In this document: piece after piece, positions 1 through 5,355 of the stretch | Layout of the letters: each line of letters starts with the position of its first letter | Position numbering within the stretch: position 1 is the stretch's first letter | Origin: Sphingobacteriia bacterium | Lineage (GTDB): Bacteria; Bacteroidota; Bacteroidia; Chitinophagales; Chitinophagaceae | Length of the DNA: 5,355 nt | Direction of reading: 5' to 3' | Assembly: GCA_004293505.1 (NCBI GenBank) | Contig: RDYY01000027.1 | Span: 1 to 5,355 of the forward strand | Translations under genes and position numbers: made by a program | Notes under the pieces: model-generated | Told to the model about the DNA's origin: nothing | The model's input: only the letters and a program-made list of their open reading frames with translations | The model's database searches: none

Positions 1-333
1 AGTTGGCGCACTTACCGAGAAGGCACGCTGCCCGCCAGTGTGCAACAAGAAAAAGCTCCCATCATAGTGACCAATCCCCTTACTTGGGACAGCCAAAAGC
101 CAAGTGCCACCCGCGATGAAAACGAAGGCGGCATCCTGCTGAATTTCAACCAAGTATTGCCCCGCTTAACAGGAGCCAGTGTAGCAGGCAGGGTGATTTG
201 GTCCGAGCGCCCCCATTTTTTTGGGAGTGCTTTTTACACAGACAGCAATTACCATGTGGCCGACATGAACTTGTTTTACCTCAGCATTCGCAAAGATGCC
301 CAAAGAAGGCGCGACTTGTTTTGGAAAAAATAA
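1..333 (+). CDS. DUF3089 domain-containing protein, C-terminal part (5' end outside window)
   Basis: The reading frame is open from the first base and ends at TAA 331-333, giving the last 110 residues of a longer protein. Counting from the first codon, residues 25-29 read NPLTW, 43-50 read GGILLNFN, and 84-93 read YHVADMNLFY, followed by an Arg-rich end (QRRR, then FWKK). The NPLTW block, a Gly/Leu/Phe strand and a YHxxDxxLF block near the C-terminus match my memory of DUF3089, a family with an alpha/beta-hydrolase (lipase-like) fold. His85 could be the catalytic histidine, but that is inference. A GTG at 40 is in frame but is not a credible start, because the SWRTY segment before it also fits the family. 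Substrate and cellular role are unknown. Any signal peptide, nucleophile or promoter lies outside the window. The gene converges on recQ with no spacer. Confidence 0.72.
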   Translation, partial: SWRTYREGTLPASVQQEKAPIIVTNPLTWDSQKPSATRDENEGGILLNFNQVLPRLTGASVAGRVIWSERPHFFGSAFYTDSNYHVADMNLFYLSIRKDAQRRRDLFWKK

Positions 334-2619
334 TCAGTTCCCGTACACACTCAAAAACTTGATGCGCATGATTTTGAGTTGCTCCCAGTTGTAATCGTAT
401 TCGGCCAATTCTTCTTGGGCCACTTGCAAAGAACTGGTTTCACAGCTTTTGAAATATTCAATGATTTCATCCTGGTCGTTGTCGTCCAACCACTCATCAA
501 TGGCATAGTCCAAATTCAGCCGGGTGCCGCTGGCAGCAATGGTTTCCATTTCTTCCAGCAATTCCTCCAGCTTCAAACTTTTGTTGCGGGCAATGGTTTC
601 CAAAGGAATTTTCTTGTCCACATTTTGAATGATGTAAATCTTGTTGCTGCCCGCATTGGCCACGCTGCGCATGACAAAATCATCCGGTTTCACAATATCA
701 TTCTCCGCAACATGTTGCGCTATCAAGTCAACAAAGGGTTTGCCATATTTCAAAGCCTTGCCCTTGCTGACCCCTTGGCATTTTTCCAATTCAGACAAAC
801 TGGTGGGATACAGGGTTGCCATGTCTTGGAGGGAGTTTTCCAAGAATATCACAAAGGGAGGCAAGGATTTTTTCTTGGCTTCTTTTTGCCGCAAGTCTTT
901 GAGCTGGGCAAATAATTTTTCATCTGCAGCCGCTCCTTGTTGGGAAGCATTTTCAGCTTCGTCATCGTCGGCATTGGCTTCTTCAAACAAATTGTTGAGG
1001 ACAATTTTAAAGGACTTGGGTTTCTTCAAAAACCCAGCTGCTTGTGGCGTTAGCTTCAACAAGCCGTATTCTTCAATGTCTTTTTGGATCAGGTTTTCCA
1101 ATTGCATTTGGCGCAGCAAGGATTGCCAAAAATGGGGCTCTCTCTCTTTGCCCGAACCAAAAACGGGTAGGTTTTCGTGGCGGAACAAACTGATCTGGGG
1201 GGTGAGTTTGCCCAATAAAATATTCACCACATAATCGGTCACAAAGCGTTCGTCCAAAGCTTGGATGGCTTTGAGGGCCAGGACCACTTCGGCCTTGGCC
1301 TCTGTTTTTTCTTTGGGGTTTTTGCAATTGTCGCAAAGCCCACAATTTTTCTCGCCCCAATCTTCCCCAAAATAATGCAGCAATACTTTGCGGCGACACA
1401 CCCCCGATTCGGAATAAGCCACCATTTCATCAATCAATTGGGCGCCTACTTCTCTTTCACTCAAAGGCTTGTCCCGCATCAAGTGTTCCAGTTTGGAAAC
1501 GTCTTTGTGCGAATAATAGAGTACACAAATGCCTTCCATGCCATCTCTCCCAGCGCGACCCGTTTCTTGGTAATAGTTCTCAATGGATTTGGGCATGTTG
1601 AAATGGATCACAAAGCGGATATCGGGTTTGTCTATGCCCATGCCAAAGGCAATGGTGGCCACAATGACCTGCACGTCTTCGTTCAGGAATTGGTCTTGTC
1701 TTTCGGCGCGCAATTTTTGGTCCAAGCCAGCGTGGTAGGCCACTGCTTTGATTTTATTGGCCACCAATAGTTCGGCCAATTCTTCTGTGGTCTTGCGGTT
1801 AAGTGTATAAATGATGCCGCTCTTGCCCTTGTGCTGAGAGATGAATTTTACGATGCTCTTGACCGTTTGCTCTTTTTGGATCTTGGGCTGGATCTCGTAA
1901 AACAGGTTGTTGCGGTTAAAAGAAGAAATCAATACTTCGGGGTTGCGCAAGCCCAGGTTTTTCAAGATATCGCTTTGCACTTTGGGCGTTGCGGTGGCCG
2001 TGAGGGCAATCACCGGAATCTCTGCATTGATGCTGTCCATCATTTCACGCAAACGGCGGTACTCGGGCCTGAAATCATGTCCCCATTCTGAAATACAGTG
2101 GGCTTCGTCTACGGCAAAAAAAGAAATGTTCAGGTCACTGAAAAATTCCAGGTTCTCTGCCTTGGTCAAGGTCTCGGGCGCTACGTACAAGAGCTTGGTC
2201 TTGCCTTGGGTTAAATCGTCCTTAACGGTTTTGATCTGGGCTTTGGTCAAGGAAGAATTTAAAAAATGCGCCACTTCATCGTTCTCGCTGTAGCCCCTGA
2301 CCAAGTCTACTTGGTTTTTCATCAATGCAATCAAAGGAGAAACCACAATGGCACATCCCGGCAAGACCAGGGCAGGCAATTGGTAGCAAAGGCTTTTGCC
2401 ACCACCCGTGGGCATGATAACAAAGGTATCTCGGCCAGAAAGCAGGGTTCGAATGGCTTTTTCTTGCGTGCCCTTGAATTCAGAAAAACCAAAATACTTT
2501 TCAAGAGCAGCATGGATATCTGTATCGGTGGTCAAGGCCTTGGTGGCCCCGTTGTTGGTGGGAGCGGTTTTCCGAACGCTGGCTTTTTTGCGGGGGACGG
2601 AGGGGGAAACTTTGGTCAT
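334..2619 (-). CDS. recQ: ATP-dependent DNA helicase RecQ
   Basis: Complete 761-residue superfamily 2 helicase that unwinds DNA 3'-to-5' in recombination and repair of stalled forks (family knowledge). Domains in order: a basic, Thr/Ala-rich extension (1-33); helicase core with the RecQ motif 0 around FGFSEFKGTQ (43-52), Walker A TGGGKS (71-76, Lys75), DEAH (171-174), TAT (207-209) and motif VI QETGRAGRDG (351-360, arginine finger candidates Arg355 and Arg358); a zinc site with Cys408, Cys426, Cys429 and Cys432; an RQC winged helix (about 440-535); an acidic/Ala linker (545-566); an HRDC domain (about 567-640); and a C-terminal helical region (about 655-761) usual in Bacteroidota RecQ. All catalytic motifs look intact. 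ATG 2619-2617 is the only plausible start: an in-frame TGA lies about 30 bases upstream, and no other Met occurs before Met69. No Shine-Dalgarno is visible. It is transcribed away from kdsD and converges on the DUF3089 gene. Confidence 0.97.
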   Translation of the reverse strand: MTKVSPSVPRKKASVRKTAPTNNGATKALTTDTDIHAALEKYFGFSEFKGTQEKAIRTLLSGRDTFVIMPTGGGKSLCYQLPALVLPGCAIVVSPLIALMKNQVDLVRGYSENDEVAHFLNSSLTKAQIKTVKDDLTQGKTKLLYVAPETLTKAENLEFFSDLNISFFAVDEAHCISEWGHDFRPEYRRLREMMDSINAEIPVIALTATATPKVQSDILKNLGLRNPEVLISSFNRNNLFYEIQPKIQKEQTVKSIVKFISQHKGKSGIIYTLNRKTTEELAELLVANKIKAVAYHAGLDQKLRAERQDQFLNEDVQVIVATIAFGMGIDKPDIRFVIHFNMPKSIENYYQETGRAGRDGMEGICVLYYSHKDVSKLEHLMRDKPLSEREVGAQLIDEMVAYSESGVCRRKVLLHYFGEDWGEKNCGLCDNCKNPKEKTEAKAEVVLALKAIQALDERFVTDYVVNILLGKLTPQISLFRHENLPVFGSGKEREPHFWQSLLRQMQLENLIQKDIEEYGLLKLTPQAAGFLKKPKSFKIVLNNLFEEANADDDEAENASQQGAAADEKLFAQLKDLRQKEAKKKSLPPFVIFLENSLQDMATLYPTSLSELEKCQGVSKGKALKYGKPFVDLIAQHVAENDIVKPDDFVMRSVANAGSNKIYIIQNVDKKIPLETIARNKSLKLEELLEEMETIAASGTRLNLDYAIDEWLDDNDQDEIIEYFKSCETSSLQVAQEELAEYDYNWEQLKIMRIKFLSVYGN
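349..379. repeat. 8-bp inverted repeat inside the recQ 3' end, possible bidirectional terminator
   Basis: ACTCAAAA at 349-356 is the exact reverse complement of TTTTGAGT at 372-379, with 15 bases between. The loop contains the palindrome ATGCGCAT (362-369). It lies over RecQ codons 747-757, 16 bases past the DUF3089 stop codon. As a plus-strand terminator it lacks a T-tract after the stem, apart from the TTTT within the arm. On the minus strand a run of six T (330-325) follows about 18 bases beyond the stem. Because the two genes have no spacer, a terminator would have to be embedded in coding sequence like this. The function is inference, and part of the symmetry may be chance. Confidence 0.35.
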
Positions 2620-2624
2620 GAGAA

Positions 2625-2646
2625 TGCGGTCTGTTTGCGGTCTGTT
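2625..2646. repeat. Perfect 11-bp tandem duplication in the recQ leader
   Basis: TGCGGTCTGTT occurs twice head to tail, at 2625-2635 and 2636-2646, with no mismatch. On the recQ strand the pair ends five bases before the ATG, so it would lie in the 5' untranslated leader where ribosomes load. It could be a replication-slippage duplication or a duplicated regulatory site; the sequence does not decide. The second copy runs into the short palindrome GTTGAATCAAC (2644-2654). Confidence 0.8.
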
Positions 2647-2687
2647 GAATCAACTCAACCCAATAAGTTAAGATATTTACACAAGAC

Positions 2688-2706
2688 TTCCCAGAATTGT
2701 TGGGAA
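2688..2706. promoter_or_regulatory. 6-bp inverted repeat, possible operator or leader hairpin
   Basis: TTCCCA (2688-2693) and TGGGAA (2701-2706) are perfect reverse complements around a 7-base centre. The site lies between the divergent recQ and kdsD starts, about 70 bases upstream of the recQ ATG and about 97 bases upstream of the kdsD ATG. A dimeric regulator could bind it, or it could fold in a transcript. GGGAAAT is repeated directly at 2702-2708 and 2714-2720, so one arm belongs to a small cluster of GGGAA words. No regulator family can be named from this. Confidence 0.3.
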
Positions 2707-2790
2707 ATCGGGCGGGAAATACCCCTTTTTTTCGGGGGGAACGAAGTTAACAAAGGCGGGGGGGATTACCCTTTCAAAGCTGTTAAAGTT

Positions 2791-2798
2791 TACCTTTG
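2791..2798 (+). promoter_or_regulatory. Exact Bacteroidota -7 box (TAnnTTTG) just upstream of kdsD
   Basis: TACCTTTG is an exact match to the TAnnTTTG -7 element used by the Bacteroidota primary sigma factor. It ends only four bases before the kdsD ATG at 2803, so transcription from it would start at or near the ATG and give a leaderless or nearly leaderless message. The partner -33 TTG is poor: only TTA at 2766-2768 lies in the usual spacing range. It may therefore be a chance match. Confidence 0.35.
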
Positions 2799-2802
2799 GC
2801 CC

Positions 2803-3765
2803 ATGAAGCCATCCCTCCTAGACCTGGCCAAAAAAACCATCCAATTAGAAGCCCGGTCCATAGCGGCTTTGGAAGGGCTATTGGGCAAGGATTTTGACGC
2901 CATTGTTGATGCCATCCAGCATGCCAAAGGCCGTTTGGTGGTGAGTGGCATTGGCAAATCAGCCATTGTGGCCCAGAAAATTGTGGCCACCCTGAATTCT
3001 ACCGGTTCGCCTTCCCTTTTCATGCACGCCGCCGATGCCATTCATGGTGACCTGGGCATGGTTACCCCCGATGACGTGGTCATGGTCATCAGCAAAAGTG
3101 GAGAAAGCCCAGAAATCAAGGTCTTGGTCCCCTTGATCAAAAATTTTGGCAACCCCCTGATTGGCATGGTGGGCAACAAGAATAGTTTTTTGGCACAAGC
3201 TGCCAACTGGGTCTTGGATACCACCGTTGACCAAGAAGCCTGCCCCAATAATTTGGCACCCACCAGCAGTACTACCGCCCAGATGGTCATGGGTGATGTT
3301 TTGGCCGTTTGCCTGATGGAGAAAAACAATTTCAAGGACCGAGACTTTGCCCGCTTTCACCCCGGTGGCAATTTGGGCAAGAAGCTTTACTTGCAAGCCG
3401 GTAGCTTGGCAGCCGCCCAAGAAAAGCCTGCAGTCTTGGCCCATGCGCCGCTGCAAAAAGTAATTGTAGAAATCACCCAAAAAAGACTGGGCGTAACGGC
3501 TGTGGTGGACGAAATGAACCAATTAAAGGGCATCATTACCGATGGTGACCTTCGCCGCATGCTGGAGAAAACCACCAATTTAGCAGGTTTGACCGCCAAA
3601 GACATCTACAGCAAAGACCCCGTTACCATTGGGCCCGATGCACTGGCCATTACGGCTTTGGACCTGCTGAGGGAAAAATCCATCAGCCAATTGGTGGTGG
3701 CCGAAAACGGTCAATACTTAGGCATTTTACACTTACACGACCTGGTGCGCGAAGGCCTGGTATAA
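2803..3765 (+). CDS. kdsD: Arabinose-5-phosphate isomerase, KpsF/GutQ/KdsD family
   Basis: Complete 320-residue cytoplasmic enzyme, the usual family length. It interconverts ribulose 5-phosphate and arabinose 5-phosphate, the first step toward KDO in the lipopolysaccharide inner core (family knowledge). The N-terminal SIS domain (about 35-180) carries GIGKSA (49-54), HAADAIHGDLG (75-85) and the Ser-rich phosphate loop SKSGESPE (97-104). Compared with E. coli KdsD residues Lys59, Glu111, Glu152 and His193, this protein has Lys52, Glu104, Glu145 and His186, a constant offset of seven, so the active site looks complete. Two CBS domains follow (about 205-260 and 267-320). The frame stays open far upstream, but the family N-terminus aligns from this ATG and the upstream part is antisense to recQ. 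The divergent recQ-kdsD arrangement recurs in Bacteroidota as I recall it. No Shine-Dalgarno is seen. Confidence 0.93.
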   Translation: MKPSLLDLAKKTIQLEARSIAALEGLLGKDFDAIVDAIQHAKGRLVVSGIGKSAIVAQKIVATLNSTGSPSLFMHAADAIHGDLGMVTPDDVVMVISKSGESPEIKVLVPLIKNFGNPLIGMVGNKNSFLAQAANWVLDTTVDQEACPNNLAPTSSTTAQMVMGDVLAVCLMEKNNFKDRDFARFHPGGNLGKKLYLQAGSLAAAQEKPAVLAHAPLQKVIVEITQKRLGVTAVVDEMNQLKGIITDGDLRRMLEKTTNLAGLTAKDIYSKDPVTIGPDALAITALDLLREKSISQLVVAENGQYLGILHLHDLVREGLV

Positions 3766-3779
3766 AACAATAAAGTCAT

Positions 3780-3810
3780 TTTGCCTTCGTTAGTGAAAAG
3801 CTTAGTATTG
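3780..3810 (+). promoter_or_regulatory. Candidate Bacteroidota-type promoter for manC
   Basis: TTTG at 3780-3783 and TAGTATTG at 3803-3810 are 19 bases apart. They fit the -33 TTG and -7 TAnnTTTG pattern with one mismatch in the -7 box. The predicted transcript start would fall near 3815-3818, giving a leader of about 30 bases before the manC ATG. The site lies in the 81-base gap after kdsD, so manC could have its own promoter even if kdsD transcripts also read through. I see no convincing intrinsic terminator after kdsD. Confidence 0.4.
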
Positions 3811-3846
3811 CACCCATTAACAAAGGTTTAAAATCCATTTCTAACG

Positions 3847-4929
3847 ATGAACAAACACCATTATGTGGCCATCATGGCCGGGGGAATCGGAAGCCGTTTC
3901 TGGCCCCAAAGCCGCACCGGTTATCCTAAACAATTTTTGGACATCCTCAACACCGGTAAATCCCTGATCCGCTGGACCTATGAGCGTTATGGTGCTTTTA
4001 TTCCCAACGAGAATATTTTCATTGTTACCTCTGAAGAATACGTACAAATTGTAAAAGACCAATTGCCCGAATTACCTGCAGAAAATATTTTGGCCGAGCC
4101 CAGCCGCAAAAACACCGCACCCTGTGTGGCCTATATCTCATACAAGCTTTTGCAAAAAGATCCCGAAGCCAGTTTGGTGGTGGCCCCCAGCGACCACATG
4201 ATTTTGGACACCGACGAGTTCAAAAAAATCACCTTGCAAGCTTTGGATTTTGTGGGCCAAATCAAGGCCTTGGTTACTTTGGGCATCAAACCCACCCATC
4301 CCAATACCGGATATGGTTATATCCAGCACGAAACCTTGCAAGCCGGAGAAGGCATTTACAAAGTGAAAACCTTTACCGAAAAGCCCAACCTGGAATTGGC
4401 CAAGACCTTTTTGGCCAGTGGTGACTTTTTGTGGAATGCGGGCATTTTTGTGTGGCAGGTAAAAACGGTCATGAAGGCCTTTGAAATGTACCAGCCGGAA
4501 ATGTATGAGCTTTTCGACAACGAAAAAGCCGCTTTCAATACGGCCGATGAAAAAGCCGCCATTCAAAGAATCTATCCCTTGTGCACCAATGTATCCATCG
4601 ATTTTGCCATCATGGAAAAAGCCGAGAACGTCTATGTCATTCCTTCTTCTTTTGGCTGGAGTGACCTGGGTACTTGGAACAGTGCGTATGAAAATTTAGA
4701 AAAAGACTATTTGGGCAACGCTGTTACTTCCGACAACGTGATTGTGATTGATGCCACCAAATGCATGGTGTCAGCACCCAAAAACAAACTCCTGCTCTTG
4801 CAAGGCTTGGACGATTTTATTGTCATTGATACGGCCGACGTCTTGATGATTTGTAAAAAAGAAAAAGAGCAAGCCATCAAAGAATACGTGGCCGAAGTAA
4901 AGCGCAACAAAGGAGACCAATACCTGTAA
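3847..4929 (+). CDS. manC: Mannose-1-phosphate guanylyltransferase (GDP-mannose pyrophosphorylase)
   Basis: Complete 360-residue nucleotidyltransferase that makes GDP-mannose from mannose 1-phosphate and GTP in the cytoplasm. GDP-mannose feeds mannosylated polysaccharides and GDP-fucose type sugars (family knowledge). The N-terminal signature AGGIGSRFWPQSR (11-23) with Lys28 binds the nucleotide. PSDH (114-117) supplies the metal-binding Asp116. GYGYI (155-159), FTEKP (176-180), WNAGIF (196-201), SIDFAIMEKA (250-259) and GWSDLGTW (270-277, Asp273) follow in the expected order. There is no C-terminal cupin (phosphomannose isomerase) domain, so this is the short single-function form. The ATG directly precedes the conserved N-terminal strand, with no Shine-Dalgarno but an A/T-rich leader. 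The next gene starts 10 bases after the stop, suggesting co-transcription. The sugar-1-phosphate specificity comes from motif similarity, and the final glycan is not shown by the window. Confidence 0.94.
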   Translation: MNKHHYVAIMAGGIGSRFWPQSRTGYPKQFLDILNTGKSLIRWTYERYGAFIPNENIFIVTSEEYVQIVKDQLPELPAENILAEPSRKNTAPCVAYISYKLLQKDPEASLVVAPSDHMILDTDEFKKITLQALDFVGQIKALVTLGIKPTHPNTGYGYIQHETLQAGEGIYKVKTFTEKPNLELAKTFLASGDFLWNAGIFVWQVKTVMKAFEMYQPEMYELFDNEKAAFNTADEKAAIQRIYPLCTNVSIDFAIMEKAENVYVIPSSFGWSDLGTWNSAYENLEKDYLGNAVTSDNVIVIDATKCMVSAPKNKLLLLQGLDDFIVIDTADVLMICKKEKEQAIKEYVAEVKRNKGDQYL

Positions 4930-4939
4930 ATCCGTCACC

Positions 4940-5355
4940 ATGTCATTGATCCGTACAGTCATTACCGGAACAGGGAGCTATATTCCTCCCCACATCAAAA
5001 CCAACAAAGACTTTGCGGAACAAACATTTTATGCAGAAGACCATGAAAAAATAGCCACCCCTTCTGCTGAAATTGTTGAGAAATTCAAAGACATCACGGG
5101 CATTGAAGAAAGGCGTTATGTAGGCCATGCTTTTTTGGCATCCGACATGGGTGTCATTGCAGCCAAACACGCCATTGAAGATGCGGGCATTGACCCCGAG
5201 ACCTTGGACCAAATCATTGTGGCCCACAATTTTGGGAACGTGATCCGGGACACCATCCAGACCGATGCCGTGCCTTCTTTGGCCTCTCACATCAAACACG
5301 GTTTGGGCATTGTGAATCCCAATTGTGTGGCTTATGATGTTTTGTTTGGGTGCCC
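4940..5355 (+). CDS. FabH-like 3-oxoacyl-ACP synthase III, N-terminal part (3' end outside window)
   Basis: From ATG 4940 the frame is open for 138 codons and runs off the window. The thiolase-fold start is clear: TGTGSYIPP (10-17 region), ITGIEERRYV (52-61), an Ala-rich helix ending in EDAGIDPETLD (80-90), then IIVAHN (92-97). AYDVLFGC (131-138) aligns with the segment before the catalytic cysteine of E. coli FabH (FDVAAAC, Cys112), making Cys138 the predicted nucleophile. The catalytic His and Asn lie outside the window. The family condenses an acyl-CoA starter with malonyl-ACP or performs related acyl transfers. The region at about 28-47 is longer than in E. coli FabH, as in a Bacteroidota subgroup I recall, so it may be a paralogue with a special starter rather than the housekeeping FabH. 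It lies 10 bases after manC, without a Shine-Dalgarno, probably in the same transcript. Confidence 0.88.
   Translation, partial: MSLIRTVITGTGSYIPPHIKTNKDFAEQTFYAEDHEKIATPSAEIVEKFKDITGIEERRYVGHAFLASDMGVIAAKHAIEDAGIDPETLDQIIVAHNFGNVIRDTIQTDAVPSLASHIKHGLGIVNPNCVAYDVLFGC

Noticed and set aside
379..915. 178-codon plus-strand open frame opposite recQ
   Set aside because: It is the antisense shadow of the RecQ HRDC and C-terminal coding region, with no recognisable motif; the minus-strand frame has continuous RecQ homology.
1261..1770. 169-codon plus-strand open frame opposite recQ
   Set aside because: Antisense of the RecQ helicase C and zinc-binding region; its Phe/His-rich composition is typical of a reverse-complement artefact.
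2661..2684. TAACTTAT with an upstream TTG as the recQ promoter on the minus strand
   Set aside because: The -7 match is partial and the spacing to TTG is only 11 bases, outside the usual range; no supported recQ promoter was found.
2722..2739. CCCC, T7, C, GGGG hairpin as an intrinsic terminator
   Set aside because: The stem is only four base pairs with the T-run in the loop, and it lies between divergent promoters where neither gene needs a terminator.
2959..3522. 187-codon minus-strand open frame within kdsD
   Set aside because: Antisense shadow of a gene with complete catalytic residues; its Gly/His-rich composition has no family resemblance.
4943..5299. 118-codon minus-strand open frame at the right end
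   Set aside because: It lies opposite the plus-strand FabH-like frame, which has clear thiolase-fold motifs up to the catalytic cysteine.
1..5355. CRISPR array, tRNA or rRNA gene, insertion sequence, toxin-antitoxin pair or phage gene
   Set aside because: Nearly the whole window is covered by five coherent coding regions; the gaps are 183, 81, 10 and 0 bases and hold no such structure.

Overview
This 5.36 kb window reads as ordinary chromosomal DNA from a member of the Bacteroidota. The evidence is the protein types: a RecQ with the extra C-terminal helical domain usual in that phylum, a RecQ-KdsD divergent pair, and a single-domain mannose-1-phosphate guanylyltransferase. The start codons lack Shine-Dalgarno sequences, and there are matches to the Bacteroidota promoter pattern (TTG, then TAnnTTTG). 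The genus cannot be fixed from the sequence. There are no RNA genes, insertion sequences, CRISPR arrays or phage genes, and base composition looks even throughout.

Layout: (1) 1-333, plus strand, the 3' end of a gene for a DUF3089 protein, an alpha/beta-hydrolase-like family of unknown role. (2) 334-2619, minus strand, complete recQ DNA helicase; its stop codon directly abuts the stop codon of gene 1, so the two genes converge with no spacer. (3) 2620-2802, a 183-base divergent intergenic region holding an 11-bp perfect tandem repeat in the recQ leader, an inverted repeat, strand-biased G-tracts and an exact TAnnTTTG box four bases before the next start codon. (4) 2803-3765, plus strand, arabinose-5-phosphate isomerase (KdsD/KpsF/GutQ type) with all four expected catalytic residues. 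(5) 3766-3846, an 81-base gap with a plausible promoter. (6) 3847-4929, plus strand, mannose-1-phosphate guanylyltransferase (ManC type). (7) 4940-5355, plus strand, the 5' part of a FabH-like 3-oxoacyl-ACP synthase III, cut by the window edge just after its predicted catalytic cysteine.

How the genes fit together: KdsD starts the KDO branch needed for the lipopolysaccharide inner core, and ManC makes GDP-mannose for glycans and derived sugars. The FabH-like enzyme starts or primes acyl chains and sits 10 bases after manC. The plus-strand run therefore looks like a cell-envelope precursor block (inference). RecQ, on the other strand, acts in DNA repair and recombination. No previously undescribed system is evident. 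The best second looks are the intergenic signals around recQ and kdsD and the spacer-free convergent junction.
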